Shown here: piece by piece, positions 62,058 to 64,000 of the stretch | Position numbering within the stretch: the first letter of the stretch is position 1 | Layout of the letters: every line of letters starts with the position of its first letter | Assembly (NCBI RefSeq): GCF_026240635.1 | Contig: NZ_CP110848.1 | Span: forward strand, 2,995,741 to 3,059,740 | Source: Trichothermofontia sichuanensis B231 | GTDB lineage: Bacteria; Cyanobacteriota; Cyanobacteriia; B231 | DNA: 64,000 nt | Reading direction: 5' to 3' | Notes under the pieces: generated by a model | Seen by the model: only the letters and a program-made list of their open reading frames with translations | Told to the model about the DNA's origin: nothing | Database searches by the model: none | Program-made: the position numbers and the translations under genes

Positions 62058-64000
62058 ATGGTCAACAGTGGCTGGTTCTTAATATCGGTAATTAGCCTAA
62101 TGTTCATCGGCTGGGCGAGTATGATTGCTTGGCGACATTTCTTCCCTGCCAGGGTGTCCCCTAAAACCACCGTGCTCGATGAACAGAACCAGTTTCTCCC
62201 ACTTTTGCTCCAGCATATCCCCCTAGCGATCGCGATTTTTGATCGGGAGATGCGCTATATCTGCGCGTCGGATAATTGGTGCCATACCTATAACCTAAAA
62301 CCCCAAACCCTCATCGGTCGATCGCACTACGAGCTGTTTCCCGAAATTTCTGATCGTTGGCGGGCTATTCACCAACGGTGCCTAGCTGGAGCGACTGAAA
62401 CCTGTGACCTTGACCCCTTTCCCCGTGCCGATGGTTCAGTCGATTGGGTCAAGTGGGCCATTCATCCCTGGTATGCGGCTCCTGGCCAAGTGGGTGGTCT
62501 GGTCATGATCACCGAAGTCATTACCGATCGTGAAGCTAAATATCGACACCTGATTGAAAACCTCCATGCGGGGGTGGTGGTTCATGCCCCCGATACGCGA
62601 ATTTTGCTGTGTAACACCAAGGCTTGTGAACTCCTTGGCTTAACCTTAGAACAAATGCTAGGGAAAACAGCGATCGATCCGGTCTGGCATTTTGCCTATG
62701 AAGATGGTAGGCCCATGCCCCAGTCTGCCTATCCCGTGAATCAGGTGATTGCCAGCGGCCAACCCTTAAAAAACCTTGTCGTTGGTATTCACCGCCCCCA
62801 GATCACAGGGTGTACATGGGTGCTGGTGAATGCCTTCCCAGAAGTTGACGCCCAGCAGTCCTTACGCCAGGTTGTCGTCACCTTTATTGATATAACGGAG
62901 GTTAAGCAGGCAGAAGCCTTCCTGGCGCAACAGGCGGCCCAGGAACGGTTGCTCAGCCTGATGGCCAAACGCATTCGCCGATCGCTGGATCTGAGTACCA
63001 TCCTTAATACCACTGCCCAGGAAGTGGGCCAATTTCTACAGGTCGATCAGGTGACAATCTATCGCCTGACAAACCCCAACCGGGGGCAAATGATGGCGAT
63101 GGCCGGTCTGTCCGCAGTAGCCCCTGGTGGTCCAGTTTTACCCCCCTCCCGACTCGCGACGGGGGAATTGGCAACCGACCAATCCTTATCCCTTACTGAT
63201 CCCCAGGGCCAGCGGCGATCGCTCATGGAGCCACAAATCATTGATGACTGTCATGGCTATCAGGGGGGGCTAGTGGCAGCCCCCGTTGCGGCCCTACTCA
63301 CAGTCCCGATCGCCTGGGCACCAATGGCATGGGGTGTCCTCGTCGCGCAACATCGGCAACCCCGTTCCTGGCAAGCGGCTGAGATTCAGGTAATCACACA
63401 ACTGCTAGATCAGGTTGGAATTGCCATCCAACAATCAGAACTGTATCAACAGGTCCAAACCCTCAACTGGCGTTTAGAACAAGAAGTCCAGGAACGGACG
63501 GCCCAACTTCAGCGATCGCTCGACTTTGAAGCTCTCCTCAAGCGGATTACCGATAAGGTTCGGGATAGCCTGGACGAACGTAATATTTTCAGTACGGTCG
63601 TGCACGAGCTAGCCGAGGGATTGCGTACCTATAGTTGTGACTCGGACATTTTTGATTTAGCCCATCAGACGACAACGATTCAGTATGAATATATTCGCCA
63701 TTCTATGCCCTCTGCCTTAGGGAAAGTGGTACAAATGGCTGATTTTCCCGGCCTCTACGAGTTACTGCTCCAAGGGCAAACCTTGCAATTTTGCTGGCTG
63801 CCTAGCGGTAACCCTGTTCATCGGGTGCAGCAACCCCTCGTTAGCCTTGCCTGCCCAATTAGCGACAATCAACAGTGTTTAGGATCGATCTGGCTGTATC
63901 GATCAGCCGATCAGCCCTTTGATACGCTGGAAGTCCAGTTAGTTGAACAGGTAGCCAACCAATGCGCGATCGCGATTCGCCAAGCCCGACTGTATAGCGA
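62058..64000 (+). CDS. Membrane-anchored PAS/GAF sensor protein (C-terminus outside window)
   Basis: The frame starts at the ATG at 62058 and is open to the end of the window (647 codons). One N-terminal membrane segment (GWFLISVISLMFIGWASMI) is followed by a PAS domain from about residue 45 (LLLQHIPLAIAIFDREMRYI, SHYELFPEI). A second PAS starts at about residue 165 (RHLIENLHAGVVVHAPDTRI), a GAF domain at about 300 (LSTILNTTAQEVGQFLQVDQ) and a coiled coil (LEQEVQERTAQLQRSLDFEAL). The next GAF domain begins near residue 500. A C-terminal histidine kinase or GGDEF output lies outside the window. Architecture is typical of cyanobacterial multi-sensor kinases. Confidence 0.85.
   Translation, partial: MVNSGWFLISVISLMFIGWASMIAWRHFFPARVSPKTTVLDEQNQFLPLLLQHIPLAIAIFDREMRYICASDNWCHTYNLKPQTLIGRSHYELFPEISDRWRAIHQRCLAGATETCDLDPFPRADGSVDWVKWAIHPWYAAPGQVGGLVMITEVITDREAKYRHLIENLHAGVVVHAPDTRILLCNTKACELLGLTLEQMLGKTAIDPVWHFAYEDGRPMPQSAYPVNQVIASGQPLKNLVVGIHRPQITGCTWVLVNAFPEVDAQQSLRQVVVTFIDITEVKQAEAFLAQQAAQERLLSLMAKRIRRSLDLSTILNTTAQEVGQFLQVDQVTIYRLTNPNRGQMMAMAGLSAVAPGGPVLPPSRLATGELATDQSLSLTDPQGQRRSLMEPQIIDDCHGYQGGLVAAPVAALLTVPIAWAPMAWGVLVAQHRQPRSWQAAEIQVITQLLDQVGIAIQQSELYQQVQTLNWRLEQEVQERTAQLQRSLDFEALLKRITDKVRDSLDERNIFSTVVHELAEGLRTYSCDSDIFDLAHQTTTIQYEYIRHSMPSALGKVVQMADFPGLYELLLQGQTLQFCWLPSGNPVHRVQQPLVSLACPISDNQQCLGSIWLYRSADQPFDTLEVQLVEQVANQCAIAIRQARLYS

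Noticed and set aside
1-64000. Search for tRNA, rRNA and CRISPR arrays
   Set aside because: No T-loop-like GGTTCGAATCC context with a paired acceptor stem, no rRNA sequence and no regularly spaced repeats were seen by eye.

Overview
The window comes from a cyanobacterial chromosome. The octamer GCGATCGC (HIP1) and close variants recur throughout, and psaM (photosystem I), a cyanoexosortase locus, DUF1517, DUF2949 and DUF3368 family genes all point the same way. Base composition is moderately GC-rich. The hpsJ-like gene hints at a filamentous strain, but I cannot name the genus. I found no rRNA, tRNA or CRISPR array.

Layout. 1-2.2 kb: a minus-strand cyanoexosortase A operon (crtA-type peptidase, its associated protein, an hpsJ-like gene cut by the window edge). 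2.2-6.1 kb: repeats, a perfect Fur-box-like palindrome, a secreted cyanobacterial protein of unknown role, and a cation-efflux-like membrane protein with altered metal ligands. 6.5-15.2 kb: alpha-glucan metabolism: glgX, a GT2 glycosyltransferase, a TreS-maltokinase fusion and malQ. 15.5-21 kb: a serine-recombinase relative lacking its catalytic residues, a CheY-like regulator, aquaporin Z and a multi-repeat mechanosensitive-channel-like protein. 21-29.7 kb: tldD, a 41-residue membrane protein, tilS, a GGCT-like protein, a GNAT acetyltransferase, a 1001-residue transporter-HEAT fusion and pstS behind a Pho-box-like repeat. 30-32.3 kb: tonB-like, exbB, exbD, then psaM with its own terminator.

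32.3-36.2 kb is a decay zone. It holds a gene broken by a 112-bp mobile repeat, an intact antitoxin beside a nonsense-mutated toxin, an intact and a partially duplicated Uma2 nuclease gene, a RelE/ParE toxin without a visible antitoxin, and a UPF0175 antitoxin next to a PIN-like toxin with a central deletion. 37-46 kb is housekeeping: clpC, then the convergent rimP-nusA-ylxR-infB operon. 46-50.4 kb: an alpha/beta hydrolase, a GT28-like protein, an unknown gene preceded by four 13-bp tandem repeats, and phoU. 50.9-51.9 kb is a dead IS630 element with complete ends. 52-64 kb: a transglutaminase-like protease, DUF2949, an SDR oxidoreductase, a GAF histidine kinase followed by a Spy-like protein, a Cdc48-like double AAA ATPase, DUF1517, and the start of a PAS/GAF sensor cut by the window end.

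Repeats are the most distinctive trait. One is a MITE of 112 bp with 12-bp inverted ends and, at two copies, exact 8-bp target duplications. Three further families have different terminal inverted repeats but share the same CTCTCCC/GGGAGAG core. I see no unambiguous new multi-gene system. The best leads are the dead recombinase, the metal-site-altered CDF protein, the non-canonical TonB, the orphan Fur box, and the toxin-antitoxin decay zone with its MITE.
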